Below the pieces are notes generated by a model. That model did no database searches, was not told the origin of the DNA, and saw only the letters and a list, made by a program, of their open reading frames with translations. The translations under genes were made by a program, and so were the position numbers. From positions 1 through 64,000 of the forward strand of contig PSPG01000004.1 in NCBI GenBank assembly GCA_003193925.1: a DNA stretch of 64,000 nucleotides, read 5' to 3'. Of the stretch, positions 26,322 through 33,967 are shown in pieces. The stretch comes from Candidatus Thalassarchaeum betae. GTDB taxonomy: Archaea > Thermoplasmatota > Poseidoniia > Poseidoniales > Thalassarchaeaceae. How positions within the stretch are numbered: the first letter of the stretch is position 1; each line of letters begins with the position of its first letter.

Positions 26322-27077
26322 CTAGCGCATGGCAGATAATGAGGCTGAGAGCACGTTCCAGACTCCCCGGCGACCATCCCACAGAGACTCAGCAGTGCAT
26401 TCTATCGTTCTGCGCATGTGCGGTCCGCCAAGCACGATGGTCTCAAATTCGCCACCTTCGCCATCTAGGTTGAATCGATGCCTGCGGGACAGTAACTTGA
26501 GTTCGTCCAGAGTGGCATCATCCAGTTTCCTGCCCAGCCATTCGCCCCCAATACCCTCTGCAGACACCGATGCTATCCTGACATCGAAGCCATGATCCAC
26601 CAAGGACTTCATGTGCTCTTCGGCCGAGTGATGCCACAGGGGGCAGAACGAAATCATCCCAAGGCGATCGCACATCCTGTCTATCCTTGTCTTCTGGTAG
26701 TCGGAACGCAGAGCGCCAGCAACCAGGGCATCCACTGCCAGAGTACCTTCGTGGACCACGAGCTCCTTCGGCTCTTCCCAGTCTTCGGGCCACGATTCAG
26801 AGAAGGCGATGTAACTGCTCCCTTCCCCTCCCATGGCAGCCTCGAGGTCGGATACCTCCGATTCGGGTTCACCAGCGGTCATGACAGGAAGCCATGGGAC
26901 GCCCATGGAAGCGGCTTGCAAGGCAGCAATCGCAGTACCGTTCAATTGGAACATCATCGAGTCATTACCCGTAACGTGAACCGTAACGAGGCACTTGACG
27001 TCCCAACCCTGCATCATAGCCCACCAAGCGACATAAGAGGAGTCTTTGCCGCCCGATGCCAGTACCGCGACTCTCAT
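26322..27077 (-). CDS. dph6: Diphthine-ammonia ligase Dph6
   Basis: ATP-pyrophosphatase of the N-type family that performs the last step of diphthamide synthesis, amidating diphthine on elongation factor 2. The PP-loop is ASGGKDSSY (residues 7-15); the family signature GEGGEFET is near residue 213, and CPLWHHS near 145. Its 251 residues and ATG 27077 are normal. Its substrate, aEF2, is encoded at 36548-38755 with the modifiable His602. Dph2 and Dph5 are not in the window. Confidence 0.9.
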   Translation of the reverse strand: MRVAVLASGGKDSSYVAWWAMMQGWDVKCLVTVHVTGNDSMMFQLNGTAIAALQAASMGVPWLPVMTAGEPESEVSDLEAAMGGEGSSYIAFSESWPEDWEEPKELVVHEGTLAVDALVAGALRSDYQKTRIDRMCDRLGMISFCPLWHHSAEEHMKSLVDHGFDVRIASVSAEGIGGEWLGRKLDDATLDELKLLSRRHRFNLDGEGGEFETIVLGGPHMRRTIECTAESLWDGRRGVWNVLSASLSAMR

Positions 27078-27141
27078 CGTCCCTGCGCAGCGCTACATGG
27101 CCATGAATGCCGCGATTCTCGAGGGCTCTGCCGACCAAGAT

Positions 27142-27149
27142 TGATAAGA
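27142..27149 (+). promoter_or_regulatory. TATA-like box of the psmA-exosome superoperon
   Basis: TGATAAGA lies 28-35 bp before ATG 27177 in the 99-bp divergent gap between dph6 and psmA. It supports ATG 27177 as the start and a leaderless mRNA. Confidence 0.4.
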
Positions 27150-27176
27150 CCCCGACTTGGCTTGGACACGTTGACC

Positions 27177-27887
27177 ATGCAGCCCAGCGGACGCGGATAC
27201 GACAGTGGCGTCTCCACCTTCTCGCCGGATGGCAGACTGTACCAGGTGGAATATGCCCGGGAATCGGTTAAGAGAGGCACAACCACGGTCGGTCTGAAAT
27301 ATCGAGACGGAGTGGTTCTCATTGTTGACAAGAGGATATCGAGCAAACTCGTTATCGCTGATTCGATCGAGAAGATGTACCAGATTGACGACCATATCGG
27401 AATCACCACTTCCGGACTTGTTGCCGACGCCCGCCAGTTGGTTGAGAGGGCCCGAATCCAGTGTCAGGTCAATCGGATGACCTACGGCGACTCGATCGCA
27501 GTCACTGCACTCGTCAAGAAGATGTGCGATCACAAACAGTCATTCACGCAGTATGGCGGGGTACGCCCCTTCGGCACCGCACTGTTGATTGCTGGCATCG
27601 ACAACGATGGCATTCATCTCTACGAAACCGATCCCTCTGGAGCCTACCAGTCGTACCAAGCAGGAGCCATCGGTAGGGGTCGGTCCTCGGTGATAGACCA
27701 CTTTGAGAGCAAATGGAAGAACAACATGACTCAGAACGCCGCCATCAAACTGGGTCTGGAGGCTCTCAGTGAGTCTTTGGAGGATGATATCAACTCTGAC
27801 ACCGTCGAGATCGCGGTTGTCAACGCCGACGGCTACCAGAAACTGGACCATGAGACCGCCTTGAAGCACCTCGCGAAGCTCTCTTGA
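27177..27887 (+). CDS. psmA: 20S proteasome alpha subunit
   Basis: Outer-ring subunit of the archaeal 20S proteasome. The alpha signature GYDSGVSTFSPDGRLYQVEYARESV is split over residues 7-31, including the Tyr-Asp gate residues and the conserved RLYQVEYA helix. The lysine that receives HbYX tails in this family lies near residue 66; here the segment is VDKRISSKL. At 236 residues it is normal. ATG 27177 removes a spurious upstream reading frame. It heads the cluster with SBDS and the exosome; the cognate ATPase PAN is at 60466. Confidence 0.96.
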   Translation: MQPSGRGYDSGVSTFSPDGRLYQVEYARESVKRGTTTVGLKYRDGVVLIVDKRISSKLVIADSIEKMYQIDDHIGITTSGLVADARQLVERARIQCQVNRMTYGDSIAVTALVKKMCDHKQSFTQYGGVRPFGTALLIAGIDNDGIHLYETDPSGAYQSYQAGAIGRGRSSVIDHFESKWKNNMTQNAAIKLGLEALSESLEDDINSDTVEIAVVNADGYQKLDHETALKHLAKLS

Positions 27888-27925
27888 GGCCCATGCCTCT
27901 AAGGTCGCATCCCCCTAGCAATGGC

Positions 27926-28615
27926 ATGGTCAGTCTCGATGATGCTGTACTCGCTCGCCTCGAGAGGGGTGGCTCGAGATACGAGATTTTCGTCGACCCC
28001 GAACTCGTGGACAACTGGAAGGAAGACCACTCTTCCGTCGAGCTCAACGACCTGTTGGCTGTCGATCAGGTCTGGTCCGATGCCCGAACTGGAGACAGAC
28101 CCACCTCGGAAGCACTCGAGAGGGTTTTCGGGAGCACCGATCTTGGAACCTGCGTCGAGCGTATTCTCAATGAGGGCAGCATACAACTTACCACATCCCA
28201 GAGGCGACAGATGGTCGATGAGATGAAGAAGAAGATCGTAAATGAAATCGCCACTACGGCGACGGATCCGAGGACAAAGCTCCCACACCCCCGTGTCAGG
28301 ATAGAGAATGCCCTCGACGAGGTTCGTTTCAATGCAGATCCGTTCCTATCCGTTGAGAAACAAGTGCAGGACGCCGTCGATCTCCTGAAGCCGATCATCC
28401 CACTGCAGTTCATCACCATCAAATTGGCTTTCAAGGTCCCCGGTAAGGATTACGGTGGGGTCAGCCAACTACTGCGTGACTCCATGCAGAAGGAGCAGTG
28501 GCTGAGTGATGGCTCATGGGCGTGCATCGTAGAGGTCCCAGGGGGTATGAAGAACGAGATAATCAGTCGTGTCGCCAAGCGATCCTCTGAGATAGAAGTC
28601 AGGGAACTTGACTGA
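27926..28615 (+). CDS. Ribosome maturation protein SBDS/Sdo1
   Basis: Archaeal SBDS, which helps release aIF6 from the large ribosomal subunit together with an EF2-like GTPase. Three domains are expected; the first shows MVSLDDAVLARLERGG and YEIFVDPELV. I chose ATG 27926 because archaeal members start at this MVSLDxAV; ATG 27893 would add 11 residues. The length is then 229. It follows psmA by 38 bp. The psmA-SBDS-rrp4-rrp41-rrp42 order is conserved in many euryarchaea. Confidence 0.93.
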   Translation: MVSLDDAVLARLERGGSRYEIFVDPELVDNWKEDHSSVELNDLLAVDQVWSDARTGDRPTSEALERVFGSTDLGTCVERILNEGSIQLTTSQRRQMVDEMKKKIVNEIATTATDPRTKLPHPRVRIENALDEVRFNADPFLSVEKQVQDAVDLLKPIIPLQFITIKLAFKVPGKDYGGVSQLLRDSMQKEQWLSDGSWACIVEVPGGMKNEIISRVAKRSSEIEVRELD

Positions 28616-28642
28616 CCAGGCACCGGTGGTGCCCGCATCAAC

Positions 28643-28650
28643 GGTTATGA
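28643..28650 (+). promoter_or_regulatory. Possible internal TATA box before rrp4
   Basis: GGTTATGA lies 28-35 bp before ATG 28678, within the 62-bp gap after SBDS. A GC-rich stretch (GGGCGGGCGGG) follows. It could give the exosome genes a second promoter inside the cluster. Confidence 0.35.
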
Positions 28651-28677
28651 AGGGCGGGCGGGTCGCGCGGCCCGAAC

Positions 28678-29349
28678 ATGAGTGATAACAACGACGCGGG
28701 CGGACCGCGAAGTCAAGGACGAGCATCCCGTCTCGTCGCTCCAGGGGAAGACCTTGGAGAGTCAGAGGGCCACGCAGCCGGCCATGGTGTCCTAGTGATG
28801 GACGGGCGGCTTCGTGCGACCAAGCAAGGAAGAGTGATGACGAACGGAAACACAGTGTCGATAGAACCACTGCGAACTGCCTATACCCCCCGGCCAAGCG
28901 ATCTAGTGATTGGCTTCGTCGAGGGGTGTACCAACAACATCTGGTTCGTAGACATCGGTGCACCGTTCAATGCGATTCTCCCCATGAGCCTAGGTCCGGG
29001 GAAGGCGGCCTTCGGAGGCACTCGCAGCTTGATGGACATCGGCGAGGCCGTGATATGCAGGGTTCAGGAGGTCGAAGAGACTCATTCCAGCGTACTCACG
29101 ATGAAGGGCATGGGCCTGCGCAAGATTCGTTCCGGAAGCATAGAGGAGATTGACCCGCATCTCCTCGGTCGACTCAAAGGCAAAGCGGGCAGATCCCTCA
29201 GGCAGCTCAAGGAGGACACTGACTGCAGGATAATCGTGGCGGACAATGGTAGACTCTGGATTGATGGTGAGATTGACGGTATAGTCGATGTCCGGAATAG
29301 GCTGCAGACGATGTCTGACAAAGCCAAATCAATCGGGGGTGTTGCTTGA
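28678..29349 (+). CDS. rrp4: Exosome RNA-binding subunit Rrp4
   Basis: Cap subunit of the archaeal exosome that guides RNA to the catalytic ring. An acidic, disordered N-terminus of about 20 residues precedes the N-terminal barrel (VAPGEDLGES, HGVLVMDGRL), the S1 domain (FVEGCTNNIWFVDIGAPFNAIL split around residues 80-102) and the KH domain (LLGRLKGKAGRSLRQLKE). It is 223 residues long. Its TGA shares the A with the ATG of rrp41 (TGATG), suggesting coupled translation. Confidence 0.94.
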   Translation: MSDNNDAGGPRSQGRASRLVAPGEDLGESEGHAAGHGVLVMDGRLRATKQGRVMTNGNTVSIEPLRTAYTPRPSDLVIGFVEGCTNNIWFVDIGAPFNAILPMSLGPGKAAFGGTRSLMDIGEAVICRVQEVEETHSSVLTMKGMGLRKIRSGSIEEIDPHLLGRLKGKAGRSLRQLKEDTDCRIIVADNGRLWIDGEIDGIVDVRNRLQTMSDKAKSIGGVA

Positions 29350-30065
29350 TGGGGGGCTATGGCGACGTCCAATTGATTGATGAGAACGGCCTGCGTATGG
29401 ATGGCCGCAAACCCGCTGACCTGCGTCCTATCTCCATAGAGGTCGGCGTGGTCCCGGTAGCAGCAGGCTCTGCATGCGTTCGGTGGGGTACGAATCACGT
29501 TATTGCCGCGGTGTACGGTCCGATGGAGGCACACCCCCGGAAGATCTCGCGCCAAGACCGCGCAGTCCTCGACGTGCGCTACAACATGGCTCCCTTCTCG
29601 ACAACTGACCGAATCCGGCCCGGCTTCAACCGACGCAGCAGGGAGATCAGCAAAGTCACTTCAGATGCGCTTGAGAGCGTAGTTCTGCTGGAGTTGTACC
29701 CGCGTTCGAAGATTCGAGTCGAGATAGAGATCCTATGTGCCGAGGCCGGTACCCGCTGTGTAGGACTGACGGCCGCATCGGTCGCTCTGGCCCACGCGGG
29801 TATCCCAATGACGGACATGGTCGTCTCGGTCGCCTCTGGTAAAATCAACGACGTCGTCGTCTGCGACTTGAACAAGGAGGAGGACAACTACGGTGAAGCC
29901 GACCTGCCGATGGGGATACTGCCCAATTCAGGCGAACTGGTGTTCCTGCAGATGGACGGTGATCTCTCTCCCGACGAGTTCCAGCAGGCTTGGGACTACA
30001 ACATGGAAGCTGGTTTGGCGGTACACAAAATCATGGTTCAGGCTCTTAAGGGAGGCGACTCCTGA
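29349..30065 (+). CDS. rrp41: Exosome catalytic subunit Rrp41
   Basis: RNase PH-fold subunit that carries the phosphorolytic active site in the Rrp41-Rrp42 hexamer. MDGRKPADLRPI, the RNA-binding RRSREISKVT and the phosphate and catalytic region EADLPMGILPNSGEL (about residues 186-200, including the catalytic Asp) are present. ATG 29349 overlaps the rrp4 stop by one base; the TTG one codon earlier is less likely. 238 residues. Confidence 0.95.
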   Translation: MGGYGDVQLIDENGLRMDGRKPADLRPISIEVGVVPVAAGSACVRWGTNHVIAAVYGPMEAHPRKISRQDRAVLDVRYNMAPFSTTDRIRPGFNRRSREISKVTSDALESVVLLELYPRSKIRVEIEILCAEAGTRCVGLTAASVALAHAGIPMTDMVVSVASGKINDVVVCDLNKEEDNYGEADLPMGILPNSGELVFLQMDGDLSPDEFQQAWDYNMEAGLAVHKIMVQALKGGDS

Positions 30066-30859
30066 TGGCTATTCCGCTCGTGCCAAAGCTCCTTCGTGCC
30101 CATCTGGCCGAACTTGCTGAGAACGATGAGAGGCATAACGGCCGTGGCCGATGGGAGGCTCGGGACACCGAGCTTGAAATCGGGGTACTGCCTCGTGCTG
30201 AAGGCTCAGCCAGAGTGAGGATGGGCGATACCATCGTCTACGCGGGTGTCAAGCTTCAGATCATGGTCCCCTATCCCGATCGCCCTAACCAAGGGGGTCT
30301 GATGTGCAGTGCAGAGGTAAGACCCGTCGCCGGGCCCAACTGGGAACCGGGTCCTCCCAGCCCCGAGTCTATCGAACTGGGGCGGGTCGTGGACAGGGGC
30401 ATCCGCGAGTCCGGGTGCATCGACGTCGATAATCTGTGCCTAATCCCGGGCGAGAAGGCATGGCAGGTCATTCTCGATCTGTTCGCGATCTCTGATGACG
30501 GTAACCTGTTCGATGCGTTCGCACTGGCTGGCATTGCTGCAATGAGGACCGCGATGATACCTGAAGAGCGTTTCGAGATCAGTGGCGAAGACAGGCCTTT
30601 GAACATCTCCAAAACACCGATCATGTGCTCATATCACAAGGTCGGTGGCAGGTTCGTCTATGATGCCGATGGTAGAGAGGAGCTCGGAGGCGATGAACGC
30701 ATCCACATCACGCTTGGTGACGATGGGCACGTACATTCCTTGCAGAAGGGTCTAAGGGGCATCTTCACGGCAGGTGAATTCACTGAAATCATGGAGCACG
30801 CGCAATCAAGATGCAATGAGCTCCGTGAAATGGTGAGCAAAGTCGAGGAGGCTGGCTGA
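30065..30859 (+). CDS. rrp42: Exosome subunit Rrp42
   Basis: Structural RNase PH-fold partner of Rrp41, needed for activity but lacking its own catalytic Asp. Visible are HNGRGRWEARDTELEIGV, RVRMGDTIVYAGVK and SCIDVDNLCLIPGEKAW-like (ESGCIDVDNLCLIPGEKAW, about residues 117-135). ATG 30065 overlaps the rrp41 stop by one base, the same TGATG junction as before. 264 residues, normal. Confidence 0.95.
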   Translation: MAIPLVPKLLRAHLAELAENDERHNGRGRWEARDTELEIGVLPRAEGSARVRMGDTIVYAGVKLQIMVPYPDRPNQGGLMCSAEVRPVAGPNWEPGPPSPESIELGRVVDRGIRESGCIDVDNLCLIPGEKAWQVILDLFAISDDGNLFDAFALAGIAAMRTAMIPEERFEISGEDRPLNISKTPIMCSYHKVGGRFVYDADGREELGGDERIHITLGDDGHVHSLQKGLRGIFTAGEFTEIMEHAQSRCNELREMVSKVEEAG

Positions 30860-30860
30860 T

Positions 30861-31226
30861 ATGGCAAAGAGGACCCAGAAGGCAGGTGCGACGGCGCGTT
30901 TCGGCTCCCGTTATGGTGTGAGTGTTCGACGCAGGGCCGGCATTATACTCAAGAAGAAGTCCCGCCACTATACCTGCCCTTCCTGCCAGTACCAGAAAGT
31001 TCGTCGCAAGGCGGCTGGAATCTGGGGGTGTAGGAAGTGCGGCCACACATTCACTGGAGGAGTCTGGGAGCCCTTTACTCGGGCCACCGATGCCAACAAT
31101 CGGATTATCCGGCGTTCCCTGGAGGGCGCTACCGCTACTGACATGACGGTTATCGCTCAGCAGGCGGCATTGAACTACGAGCGAAAACTCGCTGAGGCTG
31201 AATTGGATGACTCCGAGGAAGAGTGA
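30861..31226 (+). CDS. rpl37ae: Large-subunit ribosomal protein eL43 (L37Ae)
   Basis: Zinc-ribbon ribosomal protein with CPSC and CRKC pairs (about residues 34-57) and the basic N-terminus AKRTQKAGATARFGSRYG. At 121 residues it has a C-terminal extension of about 30 residues beyond the usual 85-95, ending in the acidic DDSEEE. The start is 1 bp after the rrp42 stop. In many euryarchaea the RNA polymerase subunit P gene follows; here Pcc1 follows and overlaps. Confidence 0.94.
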   Translation: MAKRTQKAGATARFGSRYGVSVRRRAGIILKKKSRHYTCPSCQYQKVRRKAAGIWGCRKCGHTFTGGVWEPFTRATDANNRIIRRSLEGATATDMTVIAQQAALNYERKLAEAELDDSEEE

Positions 31227-31440
31227 GTCAACTAGACTCGTGCTCAGACTGACGCACGACGATGCGGATGCTCTCTCAGCCTCGTTGGTCACCGAAGCCG
31301 AATTCACGCATGTCGGCGACTCAATAGAAGTGGTGGAATTCGCAGATAGCATTGTAAATCTAAGAGCAAGATGGAACACCTTGATGCGTGGGTTAATTGC
31401 ATCAGAGCAGGTCCTCATGTCCGGAAACACGGAGCGATAG
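31207..31440 (+). CDS. pcc1: KEOPS subunit Pcc1
   Basis: Small dimerising subunit of the KEOPS complex, which makes the t6A modification of tRNA position 37. The 77 residues show LVLRLTHDDADALSASL and the family C-terminal helix pattern SIVNLRARWNTLMRGLIASEQVL (split here), close to the Pcc1 LRAxxNSxLR motif. ATG 31207 overlaps the eL43 end by 20 bp; GTG 31240 is possible but would cut into the first strand. Prefoldin beta starts 1 bp after its stop, as in other archaea. Confidence 0.82.
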   Translation: MTPRKSESTRLVLRLTHDDADALSASLVTEAEFTHVGDSIEVVEFADSIVNLRARWNTLMRGLIASEQVLMSGNTER

Positions 31441-31441
31441 G

Positions 31442-31765
31442 ATGTCGGACGATCCCATCACCCCCCAAGAGCTGCAAGCCACCACTCAGGAGCTCCAGCT
31501 GACCCGCTCCCAAGTACAGGCAGTCGCTAGCCAAGTCAACGAGATCTCACTGACATTGGATGCCCTGTCAACCCAGGACGAGTCCCGTCCCGTCTTCAGG
31601 GCGGTTGGCAACCTTCTTCTGGAAGTCGGCGACCGAGTAACTCTAGCCAAGGACTTAGAGGAGTCCAAGGTCGTATTTGAATCTCATCTCGAGAGGCTGG
31701 TGAAGAGAGAGAGTGCGCTGACCACCCAGTATGAGGAGATGGTCAAGTCCTTCGAGGGCCAGTGA
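31442..31765 (+). CDS. pfdB: Prefoldin beta subunit
   Basis: Chaperone subunit of the hexameric archaeal prefoldin, which passes unfolded proteins to the thermosome. Its 107 residues form two heptad coiled-coil helices around a hairpin with VFRAVGNLLLEVGDR, a clear beta-prefoldin signature. ATG 31442 follows the pcc1 stop by 1 bp. The Pcc1-prefoldin beta order is a conserved archaeal pair. Confidence 0.9.
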   Translation: MSDDPITPQELQATTQELQLTRSQVQAVASQVNEISLTLDALSTQDESRPVFRAVGNLLLEVGDRVTLAKDLEESKVVFESHLERLVKRESALTTQYEEMVKSFEGQ

Positions 31766-31774
31766 GGTCAGCAG

Positions 31775-32611
31775 ATGAGCGACGACTCCTCCGATGTCGA
31801 ATTAACTCTCCTCGAGTGCGATATGGCGATCCTTCAGCAGATGCTCTTCGATGGAAACACTTCCGCGGCTATAGAGTTCTCCGAGGGGCTATTGGAGCGT
31901 TCGAGATCCAAGGAAGAGAGGGATGCCAAATCAGAAGTTAGGATAAGGATGGAGAGGGCCCTCATCGGGGCTGTTGACTTGTCCCTGGTGGGTGCTGAGT
32001 TACGTTGGTGCACTGACCGGCTCAAAGCCTTGCGTCAAGGCTCTTTCTTACATGGGATAGCCCTGCTTAACCTCGCTGCATGGCACCGCAATCTAGGCGA
32101 GACGATGATGGCGCTGGCGACCCATGCTGAGATTTCGCCTTCCAGTGGCCATCCGACTGAGATTCGTGGTCTATCCAGACTGGAAGCAGGCAGGATCATG
32201 ATCGGGTTGAATGACCTAGACCCTGCCATGCGGCACCTTTGGACGGCTAGGGAGTGTCTTTCTCAGTGCGGTCTCACGACAGAGGCCCTAGCATCTTCGC
32301 TGGAATGGCTGGATCTTGCTTTGGAGGAGATAGTGGAGGAATCTCCACGAATGAGTGAGAGGCTCGCTCAAGCTGCTCCCCGAGAGGGGGCCGGCTCGAC
32401 TTGGGTACCCGCAAATCCCGAAGACGTCAGAGAGGTCGTCGAGGCGTTGATTCCTGTGCTATTGGCCGATGTCTCAGGTAATGAACGCAGTGATATCGGA
32501 CTTATTCTAGATGCTTCCGATGTCCTGGGCGAGGATTCGTGGCATCAACTGGTCTCGGAAAGGATATCTGAGATTCAGGATCCGAAGGTCTGCGAAGCTC
32601 TCCAATCGTGA
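31775..32611 (+). CDS. Unknown helical repeat protein
   Basis: A 278-residue acidic, mostly alpha-helical protein. Stretches such as GIALLNLAAWHRNLGETMMALATH and RLEAGRIMIGLNDLDPAMRHL (shortened here) look like degenerate TPR helix pairs. No catalytic motif or membrane segment was seen. It follows prefoldin beta by 9 bp, so it is probably the last gene of the exosome-prefoldin operon. Its last 37 bp overlap the convergent Nudix gene. Confidence 0.7.
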   Translation: MSDDSSDVELTLLECDMAILQQMLFDGNTSAAIEFSEGLLERSRSKEERDAKSEVRIRMERALIGAVDLSLVGAELRWCTDRLKALRQGSFLHGIALLNLAAWHRNLGETMMALATHAEISPSSGHPTEIRGLSRLEAGRIMIGLNDLDPAMRHLWTARECLSQCGLTTEALASSLEWLDLALEEIVEESPRMSERLAQAAPREGAGSTWVPANPEDVREVVEALIPVLLADVSGNERSDIGLILDASDVLGEDSWHQLVSERISEIQDPKVCEALQS

Positions 32612-32973
32612 TTGAGTATCCTTTGAATCTCATCACTGCCCCAGCCAGTTTCTCTCGGAATCTCGATGCACCAACCGACCTCATCGATTTGTCTGTCAAA
32701 GGATGGCCATGAAATCTGGCTCGGAGCCTCTTCTACCTCTACCCAGACGACATGACCACCCTCTACCAGAGTCGAATCGAGTGCCTTCGCTGTCCCGAGC
32801 AGACCTGTCTCCTCGTACAACTCCCTCAAGGCAGCCTCGTCAAGCATCTCTCCTTCCATGACTTTTCCACCCGGGAGTTCCCATCCTCTATCACTGTTCA
32901 GGACCATAATCCAGCTGAGCTCGTCGCTTTGGGTTGCTGAGGTAGTCCAAACCAGCACGTATTCATTAGGCAT
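32575..32973 (-). CDS. Nudix hydrolase
   Basis: A 132-residue Nudix protein. The box GGKVMEGEMLDEAALRELYEETGL (about residues 35-58) fits GX5EX7REUXEEXGU perfectly, so it should hydrolyse a nucleoside diphosphate linked to another moiety. Length and sequence resemble MutT-like or ADP-ribose pyrophosphatase members, but the substrate cannot be told. ATG 32973 overlaps the end of the TPR gene by 8 bp. At its 3' end it overlaps the convergent gene at 31775-32611. Confidence 0.88.
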   Translation of the reverse strand: MPNEYVLVWTTSATQSDELSWIMVLNSDRGWELPGGKVMEGEMLDEAALRELYEETGLLGTAKALDSTLVEGGHVVWVEVEEAPSQISWPSFDRQIDEVGWCIEIPRETGWGSDEIQRILNHDWRASQTFGS

Positions 32974-33967
32974 CGTTGATTTCATCCCTGATTTCATTGA
33001 CTAGTTTCAGTGCCCCTTCGATCCCTTCGGCAGCCATTCTCCTAGCTAGAAAAAACGCCTCTGAAGCACGACCGCATGAGCGGAGACGGGAAACCTCCTC
33101 AAAGACGTCCGATGCTGCAGCGTCGACTTTTATATCGACTTCTGCCACTTCCTCGAATGAGGGCGCGGCAAGTTGCTGCATCCTCTCTAGGAATTGGACT
33201 CTCTGGGTAACTTCGGGAGCCTTCCAAGGGCCGGGCGAGCGACCATCCATCTTAGCCTCCATCCTTTTTCTGAACTGATCCCTAACGGGAATTTCAGGCA
33301 AGTTGATCTGAGCTTGGTCGTAGCACAGCCAAGCCTGGTCATGCTCTCCGCGCCTCTCGTGCATTCTACCGAGTTCAGCCCAAGACTCATGATTGGAGGG
33401 ACTCTGAGCCAACAGCACTCTAGCGAGCCCGAGATACTCATCTTCCCTGCCTGAGTCCCTCAGCCTTTCCAAGCGACGTGAGAACAAGGTGTTAGCCCTG
33501 TAGTCACTCAAATCGAGCATCTTGATTCTCTCCATGAAGGTGATGAGAGAATCTTCATTGGCCGATATAACGCCCCACCACTGGTCAGGATCCAGTGGAT
33601 CGGCGGCTAAAGCAGCCTCTAAAATTCCACTACCGGACTCCGACATGTCGATGTCATTCAACTGAGAAAGTTGTTCCGGGTCGCGCCCCAATATGATGAA
33701 TAATTCGTTCAGCACCGCTCGGATCCCTGTATCATCACCGATCTCCAACTTGACCCTCACTAGGACTCTCCAGTTATTCGGGTTGGTGAAGTCATGCAGC
33801 ACAGCTTGCCTCGCACTCTGCTCGGCCCACTTCAGATTATGTGAGTCAGCGGCGGAGAGTTTGAGAAATTTCTCAGCTTGGCTTCTATGACGATTTCCGA
33901 GACTACGCCTAGGGTGTTGAAGTTTTGCGGCGATGTCTTTGAAAGACTCGGCCATAGGAACCCTCAC
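32966..33967 (-). CDS. TPR-like protein, unknown
   Basis: A 333-residue soluble helical protein. Repeats such as NLKWAEQSARQAVLHDFTNP, DEYLGLARVLLAQSPSNHES and WAELGRMHERRGEHDQAWLC are typical TPR helix pairs with alternating small and aromatic residues, so a protein-binding scaffold is likely. GTG 33967 overlaps the UbiD stop (GTGA); ATG 33955 is the other candidate. It sits between UbiD and Nudix genes in a tight three-gene minus-strand unit. Confidence 0.75.
   Translation of the reverse strand: MRVPMAESFKDIAAKLQHPRRSLGNRHRSQAEKFLKLSAADSHNLKWAEQSARQAVLHDFTNPNNWRVLVRVKLEIGDDTGIRAVLNELFIILGRDPEQLSQLNDIDMSESGSGILEAALAADPLDPDQWWGVISANEDSLITFMERIKMLDLSDYRANTLFSRRLERLRDSGREDEYLGLARVLLAQSPSNHESWAELGRMHERRGEHDQAWLCYDQAQINLPEIPVRDQFRKRMEAKMDGRSPGPWKAPEVTQRVQFLERMQQLAAPSFEEVAEVDIKVDAAASDVFEEVSRLRSCGRASEAFFLARRMAAEGIEGALKLVNEIRDEINDA

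Noticed and set aside
26592-27176. Upstream extension of the proteasome alpha frame by 195 codons
   Set aside because: It lies antisense to Dph6, has no family similarity, and ATG 27177 gives the standard alpha-subunit N-terminus with a TATA-like box 28-35 bp before it.
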